DNA from: a virus
Virus record (IMG/VR): IMGVR_UViG_3300031746_000148
Coordinates: 1 to 26,287 of that record
Length of the DNA stretch: 26,287 bases
Strand: one strand, 5' to 3'
A model generated the notes under the pieces. The model ran no database searches. It was not told where the DNA came from and was given only the letters and a program-made list of their open reading frames with translations. The position numbers and the translations under genes are program-made. Positions 14,713 to 22,736 of the stretch are shown one piece after another. How positions within the stretch are numbered: the stretch's first letter is position 1; each line of letters opens with the position of its first letter.

Positions 14713-15333
14713 TTACACCGTGACAAGCATTTTGTCCAAGCTTTCGGGATAGTACCGATCTATCATCAAGGTAAATTCCATATGGACCGTCGTATTACCT
14801 GTTTTCATGTCAGCGTCCGACGGTTTTAGCCCCGATGGCCAGACACCTTCCAGCGCATAGATCAAACCTGGCTTCATGACGTCCTGAGCTTCAGTTGTGG
14901 AATTCGAAGTCTGAGTAAGGTCAGCTATTTGCCGGGCCATGTTTGGCACCATCCAGATGAAGTACCCCTTCGCTTTGACTTGAGAAGTCAGACCCACACC
15001 ACCGGTTAGCGGATTTGAAATCAGCCAAAACCACGACTCCAGCGCTTTCGCAGTTTGAGTTGAGAAGGCATAGCGGACGAGTACCGCTACTGAAGCGGTC
15101 GCAGCGTCTGCACCGATTTGATGGTTGGTCTGTTGCAAGTACTTGATAGGGATGGTCTCTTTAGTACGGGCCGGGAACGGAAAATTCTCGACTGCGAACT
15201 CCACCTCGTTCTCCCACTTCATGTTCAATGCCGCAGGCAACTGAATCTTGAACTTGAACAGGTCACCCCGCTGAAGGTCAAGACGAGCGTCCTGAGAACC
15301 GAACGTGTTTTTGAATTTAATGCGGTTTCCCAT
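14713..15333 (-). CDS. Tail tube protein
   Basis: 206 residues; T4 gp19 has 163. It lies directly after the sheath gene (13 bases), the usual place of the tube gene. Sequence is beta-rich: L-D-L-Q-R-G-D-L-F-K-F-K-I-Q, E-N-E-V-E-F-A-V-E-N-F-P-F-P-A, and the C-terminal V-H-M-E-F-T-L-M-I-D-R-Y-Y. Tube subunits stack as hexamer rings inside the sheath. The N-terminus is shared with the protein at 9957-10670, which I read as a paralogue. No start motif and no Shine-Dalgarno; probably translated from the sheath transcript. Confidence 0.72.
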   Translation of the reverse strand: MGNRIKFKNTFGSQDARLDLQRGDLFKFKIQLPAALNMKWENEVEFAVENFPFPARTKETIPIKYLQQTNHQIGADAATASVAVLVRYAFSTQTAKALESWFWLISNPLTGGVGLTSQVKAKGYFIWMVPNMARQIADLTQTSNSTTEAQDVMKPGLIYALEGVWPSGLKPSDADMKTGNTTVHMEFTLMIDRYYPESLDKMLVTV

Positions 15334-15346
15334 AAGTCGTTACTTG

Positions 15347-17842
15347 TTAAGCATTAACCTCTTCCAGATTTGCGCCCGATTCACGCACTGTTGCATTGAT
15401 GTAAATGCGCTCAACCGAGTCAGTCGGGATGAGGTAAAGGTCAACGATCACTTCCCGGCGGTTCCTGCTATCCGGCGTGTTGTTAGTTTCATCAATCACG
15501 AGGCTATATCCTTCCATGCCCCGCTCGTTCTTGATCTTGTCCAGGAATTCCGTGAATGCCAAAGTGAGTTGCTGAAGCAATTCGGGATCGTTTGGATCGA
15601 ACACGAACGTCCGGGCAAGCTCCGACAGACCCTTCACGATGTAATTCACCAGGATCATGGAATGAACCGCAGTCAGCTTGGATTCTGCTCGCTGCATCGT
15701 GCGCTCGCCGAACAACATGATACGGTTACGGTTGAGGTAGATGCCGTTGACAGAATTCGTATCGCCGTACGAACTGTTCTTCGCTTCGGCGCTAACTTTA
15801 CGGTATCGGACATCCAATGCCTCAGGAAGCAGACCGCGGTTTTCACCCGCAGCAGCGAACCAAGGCTTCTCGTTACGAAACGTATAGGCAAGGCACCGCA
15901 TAGCACCGATGGAAGGCGGTAACCATTTGGTAGACGTAGGATCTGAGGAGAAACGGTCGCTTACCTCGAACCAGTTCCAGTAAAAGGCGGCATTACGGCT
16001 GTCAATCCGACCTTCGGCAGAAAACTGCCCGTAGCCGTTGTGCCAATCAGTTGCCTGGTAGAGGTTGAGATTGTCTGGAATGTCGATCAGCGCCATTGCG
16101 TTGATCTTGGCCGCGACACGAATCAACTCTTGACGAACTGCCTGGCCGACGTCTTCATTATGCGTATAGCCGGGTGCGCTAAGCGTATCCACGTTGACCG
16201 TATCCATGTCTTCGAACTGCTTAATACCCGTAAGAGTATCTGTGATTGGGTCGTACCCGCCTACGATATCCGAAGCATCCACGATTTGACCGTTCCATCC
16301 GTCCAAAAAGCTGCCGTGCTTCCCGAACGTGCCACCGTGGTTGATCTGTCCTGGGCTGTCACCGGTCGTGCCAGTTACGGCTTTGCAAGGCATAGACCGA
16401 ACTGTCACATCGTCCACCCGCTGAGGCACCATGGTTGTGTCCCATGGGTCACTGGTGTTGGCCGGAACTAACCCAGTGCTGGTAACGACCGCCACGGTAA
16501 TATACTGAGAGACATCGTTGATCTTGGTTTCAACAAAATCTGTAGCGATGTCCAAAGCAGGGTTGTCGGTAGCATAGAACAGAAGGTTATCCCAAACTTC
16601 CGCCAACGCAGCATTCTCATACACTTCAAACTTTTTGGTGCCGGCCTTCGAACCCGGCAGAACCTTGACATACAAACCGATAGTCTTATCGGATCCGTTC
16701 GCCCATTCACCGTCAGTAGCTGCCGTGACGTACACCACTTTGGTTGGCTCTTCACCACCAGTTGGTGTCTTGACTTTGTAGAGATTCGCTCGACCGGCCA
16801 ATGTGCCGTCACCGGCGTCATAATTATCAGCCAAAGGCACTGCTTGGTAACCAATCTGCGCAATGTTAGATGGCTCAAAATAGATTGTGTAACCGTCGGT
16901 AACACCTACCGGGGCAGTTTCATCGCCTTCCGTGATGATACCACCTGTGATCCGCTTGATACGAGCTTCGTAAGTGATATTTTGACTGGTCTGAGCGATT
17001 TTCAGAACATCACCGATTTGGAGCGCAAACGAGGCGTTCGGGTACTGAGTGCCTGTGGTGGTGTTGTACTGCAACCATAACTTGAACTGACCTTTTGTGC
17101 CATACACGTTATTGGTCAGGCTTGTGAAAACAGGTAGACCTGCCGTTGTACCGTTACCCCACTGATAACCGTAAAGGGTTGTCTGAGCATGATTCGCTGC
17201 GTCCGTAAGAGTACTATATTCCAAATCACCACTAACATAGTTGTCCAGGAATTCGTTGTCTGCACCAGCTTGTGTGTTAATGTACGCCTTACCAACTGCG
17301 CCATCCCAACCCGAAGTCTTGCTGTTGCTGACCGCCAAGTTAACCGAACTGCGCTTGCCAGCTTCAGTGACTTTGATCCACAATTCTGAATGAACGTCGT
17401 AAACAGACTTGACCGCCAGGGCAGCGCCTGCGGACGTGTAAATGGTGTGATAAGGATCAGTGGTGCCCGTCGTAACGTGATATATTCCGTAAGGGTCTGC
17501 CCCAGTGCCTGCCCATCCCGAGCATCCAGCGCCGCCAACCGGTTCGTACTCGTGACCTACCCGAACGATATAGATGCCGTCCGTGAAATCGGAAATCATA
17601 CCAACTGCATCGGCCAAAAAGAAATCGGTAGTAATAAAGCCCACGGTCTGAGAATCCACAGGTTCCCCGAACGTTTGACGGAATTCTTTGAGAGAGCGAA
17701 TGCGGGTTGCCAGGTCGAACGGGCCTTTCGAAGCTACACCGACAAGCCCCGCACGATAGCGGGCGGGTGACGGCGGCAGAAAAGACTGATCACGGATCGC
17801 AGTGTAGACCCCCGGGAATGTTGTTTGAACTGTATTGGCCAT
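15347..17842 (-). CDS. Contractile tail sheath protein
   Basis: 831 residues; T4 gp18 has 659, so this is a large sheath with extra domains. The N-terminus T-T-F-P-G-V-Y-T-A-I-R-D-Q-S and the following G-L-V-G-V-A-S-K-G-P-F-D and F-R-Q-T-F-G-E-P-V are classical sheath motifs. Residues about 120-520 are a large T/G/N-rich insertion of beta type, probably the outward-facing domains. The conserved C-terminal domain has N-R-N-R-I-M-L-F-G-E-R-T, L-A-R-T-F-V-F-D-P-N-D-P and I-V-D-L-Y-L-I-P-T-D-S-V-E-R-I-Y. It contracts to drive the tube through the envelope. GTAGTTAAAG lies 18 bases before the ATG. Long plus-strand frames over it are antisense shadows. Confidence 0.93.
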   Translation of the reverse strand: MANTVQTTFPGVYTAIRDQSFLPPSPARYRAGLVGVASKGPFDLATRIRSLKEFRQTFGEPVDSQTVGFITTDFFLADAVGMISDFTDGIYIVRVGHEYEPVGGAGCSGWAGTGADPYGIYHVTTGTTDPYHTIYTSAGAALAVKSVYDVHSELWIKVTEAGKRSSVNLAVSNSKTSGWDGAVGKAYINTQAGADNEFLDNYVSGDLEYSTLTDAANHAQTTLYGYQWGNGTTAGLPVFTSLTNNVYGTKGQFKLWLQYNTTTGTQYPNASFALQIGDVLKIAQTSQNITYEARIKRITGGIITEGDETAPVGVTDGYTIYFEPSNIAQIGYQAVPLADNYDAGDGTLAGRANLYKVKTPTGGEEPTKVVYVTAATDGEWANGSDKTIGLYVKVLPGSKAGTKKFEVYENAALAEVWDNLLFYATDNPALDIATDFVETKINDVSQYITVAVVTSTGLVPANTSDPWDTTMVPQRVDDVTVRSMPCKAVTGTTGDSPGQINHGGTFGKHGSFLDGWNGQIVDASDIVGGYDPITDTLTGIKQFEDMDTVNVDTLSAPGYTHNEDVGQAVRQELIRVAAKINAMALIDIPDNLNLYQATDWHNGYGQFSAEGRIDSRNAAFYWNWFEVSDRFSSDPTSTKWLPPSIGAMRCLAYTFRNEKPWFAAAGENRGLLPEALDVRYRKVSAEAKNSSYGDTNSVNGIYLNRNRIMLFGERTMQRAESKLTAVHSMILVNYIVKGLSELARTFVFDPNDPELLQQLTLAFTEFLDKIKNERGMEGYSLVIDETNNTPDSRNRREVIVDLYLIPTDSVERIYINATVRESGANLEEVNA

Positions 17843-17945
17843 AAATCGTGTCTGTTTCTGCTTTAACTACATCATCCTTACCTCCATAACAGTCTCATCC
17901 AGTCACACGGTGTAAACTCAATGCTGAGCATCAAGACTGTATACA
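17843..17945. promoter_or_regulatory. Spacer before the sheath gene
   Basis: About 100 bases between the 366-residue gene and the sheath gene on the minus strand. It holds the sheath start motif (17861-17870), a GGAGG at ~45 bases upstream of the ATG (not usable as ribosome site at that distance), and an imperfect hairpin ACAGTCT/AGACTGT (17889-17940) with inner CTCA/TGAG, which may end the upstream transcript. Confidence 0.4.
17861..17870 (-). promoter_or_regulatory. Start motif GTAGTTAAAG of the sheath gene
   Basis: Exact copy in a true intergenic spacer, 18 bases before the ATG, followed by CAGAAACAG. Here it is independent of any coding constraint. Confidence 0.65.
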
Positions 17946-19046
17946 TCATAATGCCACCAGTGTGTGAGTTCCCCAAGATTCTATAGACTGTATGCCATAG
18001 TGAAACGATGGATTGATAGGAGACACGCCCGCAAACGTGATGGTCGGATTAACCGGCCACATTGGAACACTTGGTGACGTGTATTCAGGATCGAGATTGG
18101 TGTTCGGATTGGGACTCTCGCCGGTACTTGTTCCAAACCACACAGTCGTCCATGCCTGAGCCCCGTAATTCCTCAACTCTTCCTGGCAAGCCGACCCTTC
18201 AGGAATATCCACTCTAACCTCCATGATTGGGTTATCAGCTTTGGCTCGAAGGTCTACAACTGCTATCGGCTCATCCAGCGCTTTCAATTCTGCCAAAGAC
18301 GCACTGCTTTTGCCAATAACAAGCGTCCAAAATGCCGGCGGAAATTGAAAATTAACATCAGCACTGAATCCCTCTACCACCACACCGAAGGTGGTTCTGA
18401 ACTCCACCTGTTTGTCGTTACCGAGATCCTCGGGAGTGCCGCTGTCGATGCCTGCTTCCAGATACATCCGAATATACTGCTGTCCCCACCCTGGGTAATA
18501 GCAGGTCATCCATGTTTGAGGTGATCCGCCTGTGCGCCAGAACGCTCGCATTAACTTCTCTACAAAAAATGCCTGGGTCGATGGGTAGAGAGACCAATGA
18601 TCAACCTGGAACTTAAAATCCCAAGCCATTGGCATTTGGCTGACCGTAACGTGGCCTAAATCACATTGTTTGGCATCGTCACTGACCGTTGGCCAGTTGA
18701 TGAACCGCCACTTGTGAATAGAAAAGTTTTGGTAAGCGCGGTATGACCAACCCTTACGGTGCACTGAAATCAAAGGGTACTTGGGCATCGACGGGTACGG
18801 CTCGTAAAGCGGCGTACCCTTATCATCCTTCAGATCATAAAGGTAGGAAAAGGGATTTTTGTCTTGTTTCCAAAGGGTCTTGAAATCTGAAAAAGCATCC
18901 ATGGGGGATGAAAACACCACGGGCACCGGAAAACCCTCTCGCACTACAAATTTAGAATAGAGCCACTTCTGAAGCGCCAGCTCATGAATTCGCATCGAGC
19001 AAACATCCAGCGAACCCTGTTCGACAGTTAATGTCTCGTTTGCCAC
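17946..19046 (-). CDS. Large virion structural protein upstream of the sheath (unknown)
   Basis: 366 residues, Trp- and Tyr-rich and beta-type throughout (W-R-F-I-N-W-P-T-V-S-D-D; A-W-D-F-K-F-Q-V-D-H-W-S-L-Y-P). A Pro/Asn-rich segment at about 310-345 leads to a short C-terminal part. Placed directly before the sheath gene, where tail terminator or neck genes are common, but length and sequence do not let me assign gp15 or another family. Start GTG with GTAGTTAAAG one base before it. Probably part of the tail or neck. Confidence 0.7.
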   Translation of the reverse strand: MANETLTVEQGSLDVCSMRIHELALQKWLYSKFVVREGFPVPVVFSSPMDAFSDFKTLWKQDKNPFSYLYDLKDDKGTPLYEPYPSMPKYPLISVHRKGWSYRAYQNFSIHKWRFINWPTVSDDAKQCDLGHVTVSQMPMAWDFKFQVDHWSLYPSTQAFFVEKLMRAFWRTGGSPQTWMTCYYPGWGQQYIRMYLEAGIDSGTPEDLGNDKQVEFRTTFGVVVEGFSADVNFQFPPAFWTLVIGKSSASLAELKALDEPIAVVDLRAKADNPIMEVRVDIPEGSACQEELRNYGAQAWTTVWFGTSTGESPNPNTNLDPEYTSPSVPMWPVNPTITFAGVSPINPSFHYGIQSIESWGTHTLVAL

Positions 19047-19047
19047 A

Positions 19048-19057
19048 CTTTAACTAC
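19048..19057 (-). promoter_or_regulatory. Start motif GTAGTTAAAG of the 366-residue gene
   Basis: Exact copy, 1 base before the GTG at 19046, between the start and the upstream terminator. Confidence 0.62.
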
Positions 19058-19072
19058 GGAATCAAAAAGAAC

Positions 19073-19096
19073 ACGCTGGCCCGCAAAGGCCAGCGT
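19073..19096 (-). terminator. Rho-independent-like terminator of the 174-residue gene
   Basis: A 9-bp perfect stem ACGCTGGCC/GGCCAGCGT with a 6-base loop. On the minus strand it is followed by GTTCTTTTTG, a T-rich run. A second short hairpin, CGGCGC/GCGCCG (19115-19129), lies just before it. Together they separate the 174-residue gene from the 366-residue gene, so the latter probably has its own promoter. Confidence 0.75.
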
Positions 19097-19135
19097 AAAA
19101 ACCAAACTTCACCACGGCGCATAGCGCCGAACGAG

Positions 19136-19660
19136 TTAGCTCTTGACCGGAATCAAGAGACTCCGCTGACATTGAACGACAGTGCCGTTCTCCAGCTCCA
19201 CATCCGCCCAGGCAGAATTCTTATCGCACTTCTTAATCTTGCCCTTGGCACCGGCATAACCCCCGTTGATGGTATCTTCGTCTACGAGGGCGACGGTATC
19301 GCCTACGCTTACAAAATCACCGAGAATCTCTTCTACGGCTTCTTGGACAGTCATTCTGCCAAGTCCCTTAGAAACCTTTTCAATGGAGTCGTTGATGTTT
19401 TGTTTCATAGTTCTGTTGAGTTCGATGGATTCAATCCGACGTCGATAGTCGACGTAGCCGGGTGATCCCGGTGGATGCTCGATCGCCCGATCATCCATGT
19501 TTGGGTTTCGATAGTGGGGCCGGCCAACCTTTTGATGATCAACATATCCAGGTGATCCCGGTGGATGCTCAACTGCGGCACGTGGGTCTCGGCGTCGAAG
19601 CGCTCTGTCAGGCACAGGCCCTTCTAGGTCACTGGAAAAATTTTCGTTGATGTTCTTCAT
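19136..19660 (-). CDS. Unknown protein with duplicated 30-residue unit and KOW-like C-terminus
   Basis: 174 residues. An 11-residue segment, E-H-P-P-G-S-P-G-Y-V-D, occurs twice, at 31-41 and 61-71, within a basic Pro-rich N-terminus. A helical middle (about 83-112) follows. Residues about 114-172 look like a small SH3/KOW-type barrel: V-S-V-G-D-T-V-A-L-V, A-G-A-K-G-K-I-K-K-C and W-A-D-V-E-L-E-N-G-T-V. The repeats may be linear binding motifs. GTAGTTAGAA lies 3 bases before the ATG. It may bind nucleic acid or a virion partner; function unknown. Confidence 0.7.
   Translation of the reverse strand: MKNINENFSSDLEGPVPDRALRRRDPRAAVEHPPGSPGYVDHQKVGRPHYRNPNMDDRAIEHPPGSPGYVDYRRRIESIELNRTMKQNINDSIEKVSKGLGRMTVQEAVEEILGDFVSVGDTVALVDEDTINGGYAGAKGKIKKCDKNSAWADVELENGTVVQCQRSLLIPVKS
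19448..19570 (-). repeat. 90-base direct repeat inside the 174-residue gene
   Basis: The 33-base segments 19448-19480 and 19538-19570 encode the same 11 residues. Twenty bases (19461-19480 and 19551-19570) are identical, exactly 90 bases apart, consistent with a tandem 30-codon duplication that has since diverged in between. Confidence 0.85.
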
Positions 19661-19663
19661 ACG

Positions 19664-19673
19664 TTCTAACTAC
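19664..19673 (-). promoter_or_regulatory. Start motif GTAGTTAGAA of the 174-residue gene
   Basis: Three bases before the ATG at 19660; the second TAG in the motif is the stop of the upstream 106-residue gene. Confidence 0.58.
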
Positions 19674-19986
19674 TTAGTGCTGCCACTGCGATCATTCCAT
19701 TTACATCTGGATGAGGGTCGAACCATTTGGTACCGTTCTGCAACTGCCTCAGTGTCGATTCCCCTCTTCCCGTTACAATAACTACCACCTTCCTGTTTTT
19801 GAACCCTAATTCAATGAACTTGGACATTTCCTCTATGCGCACCCTCATTGTTTCCAAAGCAGATTCCTGGTCTGGCCCGTTGGCCTTTCTAGCGACTTCG
19901 GACAACCATGTAAACAATATGCTAGCGACGCTCTTCTGAGCAGCCGGAGACAGGGGTCCGCCAACAATTTCAGCGGCATCTATCAC
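19666..19986 (-). CDS. Small unknown protein in the tail/neck unit
   Basis: 106 residues. N-terminal helices (A-A-Q-K-S-V-A-S-I-L-F-T-W-L-S-E-V-A-R-K) lead to K-V-V-V-I-V-T-G-R-G-E-S-T-L and a C-terminal W-F-D-P-H-P-D-V-N-G-M-I-A-V-A-A. Not recognised. The GTG start overlaps the stop of the neck-candidate gene (GTGA), so the two are coupled. Position suggests a neck or tail-completion role. Confidence 0.65.
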   Translation of the reverse strand: MIDAAEIVGGPLSPAAQKSVASILFTWLSEVARKANGPDQESALETMRVRIEEMSKFIELGFKNRKVVVIVTGRGESTLRQLQNGTKWFDPHPDVNGMIAVAALSS

Positions 19987-20534
19987 AAACTAGCCTTTGC
20001 CTTCGTGTCTAGCAGTTCTGCCGGTGCTGCCACTCCAGGATTCTGAACGGGACGGGAATCACCTTGTACGGCCACCACGCACTCAACCACCATGCCTAGC
20101 CAGACGTTGGTTTGCTGCCAGTAGGCGGTAGGATCTATGACTGCGTTCAAGATAATGTAACGGTACCCGTTCCAGAACACTATATCGCCCCGAATAGGGA
20201 AATAATCAAACTCTTGAAGGTGCAAGTTAGACAGCCAAAAGTTATCTCGACGCTGCGGTACTAGTCCCAGGCGGGTGATTCTCCAATCGGGTTTCTGGAA
20301 CGTGTTGATGGCGGGAATATCAAGTTGCCTATCAAACTTCATGCGTTCGTCTACAGGTTGATGCCAAAGATCGTCGTAGGTCTGGTCTTTCCTGTTGATT
20401 TCAAAGAACCTAGGTGGAGGAACAGCCGAGTGCCGCTGCACGTACTCCCGCTGAATCTTGAGAGCCGTTTGAGTGTCTGAGCGGCGAAACAGTTCCGAAT
20501 CAAACAGAAATTCCTTTCTTTCTATGTATCTCAC
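19983..20534 (-). CDS. Putative neck / head-tail connector protein
   Basis: 183 residues. The segment D-Y-F-P-I-R-G-D-I-V-F-W-N-G-Y-R-Y-I-I-L-N-A-V-I-D-P (about 113-137) has the small-barrel pattern of head-completion and connector proteins, and M-V-V-E-C-V-V-A follows. The N-terminal half is basic and helical. It is the first gene of the minus-strand tail unit, which continues to the sheath. The start is GTG with AAGG close upstream, without the start motif. The neck assignment is by position and general pattern. Confidence 0.5.
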   Translation of the reverse strand: MRYIERKEFLFDSELFRRSDTQTALKIQREYVQRHSAVPPPRFFEINRKDQTYDDLWHQPVDERMKFDRQLDIPAINTFQKPDWRITRLGLVPQRRDNFWLSNLHLQEFDYFPIRGDIVFWNGYRYIILNAVIDPTAYWQQTNVWLGMVVECVVAVQGDSRPVQNPGVAAPAELLDTKAKASL

Positions 20535-20571
20535 ACCTTACTTACACGTCAAGTGTAGTTCTTAGAAGAGT

Positions 20572-20868
20572 ATGAACAAGCCGCCAGCACTTATCGAACT
20601 AATCGAGGAACTTAAGAAAGAAGGTATTACTTCGGACATAGAAGCAGAACCCGGAGCTTATGCCCTCGTCAAATTCAGCGATGACGAAGTCCGCCTGAAT
20701 GGATATGAAGCCCGTCTTTTACTCTCAAACGAAGACACCGTCAACGAACTCCTAGACGCTTTGAACCTGGATAGCGAAGAAGCACACATAGAGTTTCACG
20801 GGTTAGAAGTGCCAGACTCCATCCTGGAAGACCTTATGGTGTACTTTCAAACAGTTGACGAGGTCTAG
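20572..20868 (+). CDS. Small acidic unknown protein
   Basis: 98 residues, strongly acidic, with an N-terminal helix (A-L-I-E-L-I-E-E-L-K-K-E-G), strands (A-L-V-K-F) and helices near the end. AGAAGAG upstream of the ATG is a weak Shine-Dalgarno, and a variant of the start motif (GTAGTT...TTAGAAG) overlaps it. It precedes the baseplate hub gene by 10 bases. Not recognised. Confidence 0.7.
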   Translation: MNKPPALIELIEELKKEGITSDIEAEPGAYALVKFSDDEVRLNGYEARLLLSNEDTVNELLDALNLDSEEAHIEFHGLEVPDSILEDLMVYFQTVDEV

Positions 20869-20878
20869 TAGATAACGT

Positions 20879-22198
20879 GTGAAGGATATCACTGGATCAT
20901 CATCGTCGACGCTAGGGTTGGTTCAGCTGGAAATCATCCTCCCGTCTACGGAGCCGGTATCGGTTATTGACCGCACAATTCAACTCATCCATTCTTCCAT
21001 GTCGAATCCAACCGTGGGGTTTGCTGTCTACAAACACTACTTAAACGCCCCATCGTTTGATTATGTAGACAAACTCCTCCAAACCGTCATGGTAGGCGGC
21101 ACGCCCCTCATGCGCTGCCGAGTTGGTCTTGGCAGCGACAAACTTACGACCTGGCTGCCATGGCAGGTGCACACCATCACGGGGTACAAAGCAATTCCAC
21201 TGGGGTTTGGAGTTTCTTCAGGTCACATGGTAGAAATCACATCCTGTGACATCCTTTGGGTACTCGACAAGGTCAGCCGGGTAGTAACTCGGAAAGGTAA
21301 AATCAGCAGCATCGTACAAGGAATCCTCGATGGGTACAATCAAGAACACATCATCGAAGAGACTGATTATGAAGGTTTTTACATTCAGAGCTTCCAATCG
21401 GATTTTGACTTCATCAGAAACCGCATGCTCCGTCGTTCAAAAGGGAAGCGTGGCCTTGGCAACTACCAATTCTTCGTCAAGGATGGTACTGTGCATTATC
21501 ACTCACCAGACTATCACACTGACTTAAAACTTCTACGTTACTTTTCAAGCACAGGAAAAGACCTTCTGAAACGGGATCAAGGTCAAATGATGCTAGATAA
21601 GGGCGTTGCCGGCGTCCGTTTCGTGTCGTACTCGCCGTCTACGGGTCAGTTCAAAGAAATTAAAACCGACCGAAACAGGACACTGAAACTAGGAAATACA
21701 ATACCTGACATTGAACGGTTTCCAGGAGCTGAGATCAATTTTCCGTATCACACAACACTGAACCCGGAAGCGGAGATTCAAGCCTTGGCGGACAACTCCT
21801 ACGAAGATGCGCGTATGAACACATACGAAGTAGAAGTAACGCTCCCCAACAGCATTCAAGCACGGCACGGAGACATGCTGTTCCTGGATATCAGTCCGGA
21901 ACAGAAAAGAACCTCTGATTGGTCGGGGTACTACTATGTAAAAAACATCGTCGTAGCGTACCTGAAAGGCAGCCTCGCCTCACGTATGACGCTACAACGA
22001 GGAGAGATGAATACCTGTCTGGGAAGTACGATTAAATCCAAATACTATGGGATGGAGAACGTAATTGAACCTCCCCGCACTGCGCCGGGCATAGAGCTGA
22101 ATACCCAATCTATCGAAGCCTCAAACGCTGTGCACGGAAGCCCAGGAATCAGCATCGAGGGTATGGTCTCCACCGCTCGCGATCCCAACAAGGGATAA
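20879..22198 (+). CDS. Baseplate hub protein, gp27/gpD type
   Basis: 439 residues, matching the length of hub proteins (T4 gp27 391). Residues about 120-175 show S-S-I-V-Q-G-I-L-D-G-Y-N...I-I-E-E-T-D-Y-E-G-F-Y-I-Q-S-F-Q-S-D-F-D-F-I, typical of late-control D/gp27-type hubs, then F-F-V-K-D-G-T-V-H-Y-H-S-P-D-Y. Further strands follow (D-M-L-F-L-D, Y-Y-V-K-N-I-V-V-A-Y). The hub sits at the tube end and carries the spike encoded at 10714. The start GTG at 20879 is without a clear Shine-Dalgarno; no start motif. Confidence 0.8.
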   Translation: MKDITGSSSSTLGLVQLEIILPSTEPVSVIDRTIQLIHSSMSNPTVGFAVYKHYLNAPSFDYVDKLLQTVMVGGTPLMRCRVGLGSDKLTTWLPWQVHTITGYKAIPLGFGVSSGHMVEITSCDILWVLDKVSRVVTRKGKISSIVQGILDGYNQEHIIEETDYEGFYIQSFQSDFDFIRNRMLRRSKGKRGLGNYQFFVKDGTVHYHSPDYHTDLKLLRYFSSTGKDLLKRDQGQMMLDKGVAGVRFVSYSPSTGQFKEIKTDRNRTLKLGNTIPDIERFPGAEINFPYHTTLNPEAEIQALADNSYEDARMNTYEVEVTLPNSIQARHGDMLFLDISPEQKRTSDWSGYYYVKNIVVAYLKGSLASRMTLQRGEMNTCLGSTIKSKYYGMENVIEPPRTAPGIELNTQSIEASNAVHGSPGISIEGMVSTARDPNKG

Positions 22199-22203
22199 AA
22201 CAC

Positions 22204-22231
22204 AACGACCGCCGGTTGCCCAGCGGTCGTT
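22204..22231. terminator. Bidirectional hairpin terminator
   Basis: AACGACCGC/GCGGTCGTT, a 9-bp stem with a 10-base loop, six bases after the hub stop and between convergent genes. On the plus strand it ends in TTTGACGTTT. Confidence 0.7.
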
Positions 22232-22256
22232 TGACGTTTCACGACATTCAACCCGG

Positions 22257-22724
22257 TTACGGAGAAGACACAGCAGTCGGAGACGGTTTTACGTTCCACA
22301 TTGGCGGATAAACGAAGGCGCTATCCGCATCCTTGTCAAACGCAAGAATTTCCCAACGGGTCTTGGAAGCGATGTGCATACGCATATCAGCTGGACCATC
22401 CGTGCCCCACACTTCTAGGAATGGGAGCCGTGGTGTGATTTTCACTTCTTTGAAACCAGCAGGAACCAAAGACGCCGCATAATCGCCAGCTACTAGATAA
22501 CGCACTCCGCTGACGGAACGATCGTTGGTTTCTTTGAACGCAACGCCTAATGTGTTGGTCGTGCTGAGATTTGACAGAGTGACGACGGCTGGGTAAGTAG
22601 TCCGGCCGGACGTAAACACCGGGTCCTCAATGCGAAGACGGCAAGCAACGTACCCGCTGATTACCGCCGTACGGACATCCTGCACTCTAGGATACACCTG
22701 GACGTATTCACCTGGGTAGCTCAT
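22257..22724 (-). CDS. Putative structural protein, beta-rich
   Basis: 155 residues of strand-like sequence: A-V-V-T-L-S-N-L-S-T-T-N-T-L-G-V-A-F-K-E-T-N-D, Y-L-V-A-G-D-Y-A-A-S-L-V-P-A-G-F-K-E-V-K-I-T-P. The N-x-x-x-T-N-T-L-x-V pattern resembles the beta proteins at 6963 and 13568. Last gene of the minus-strand unit; it lies 12 bases after the acidic gene and has no Shine-Dalgarno. Probably virion; function unknown. Confidence 0.65.
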   Translation of the reverse strand: MSYPGEYVQVYPRVQDVRTAVISGYVACRLRIEDPVFTSGRTTYPAVVTLSNLSTTNTLGVAFKETNDRSVSGVRYLVAGDYAASLVPAGFKEVKITPRLPFLEVWGTDGPADMRMHIASKTRWEILAFDKDADSAFVYPPMWNVKPSPTAVSSP

Positions 22725-22736
22725 ATGGTCAGCCTA

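Noticed and set aside
15305-15922. Plus-strand frame of 205 codons over the 3' part of the sheath gene
   Set aside because: It is antisense to the conserved C-terminal sheath domain, has no start signal and no recognisable sequence.
19448-19570. CRISPR-like repeat
   Set aside because: Only two copies, inside a coding frame with matching amino acids.
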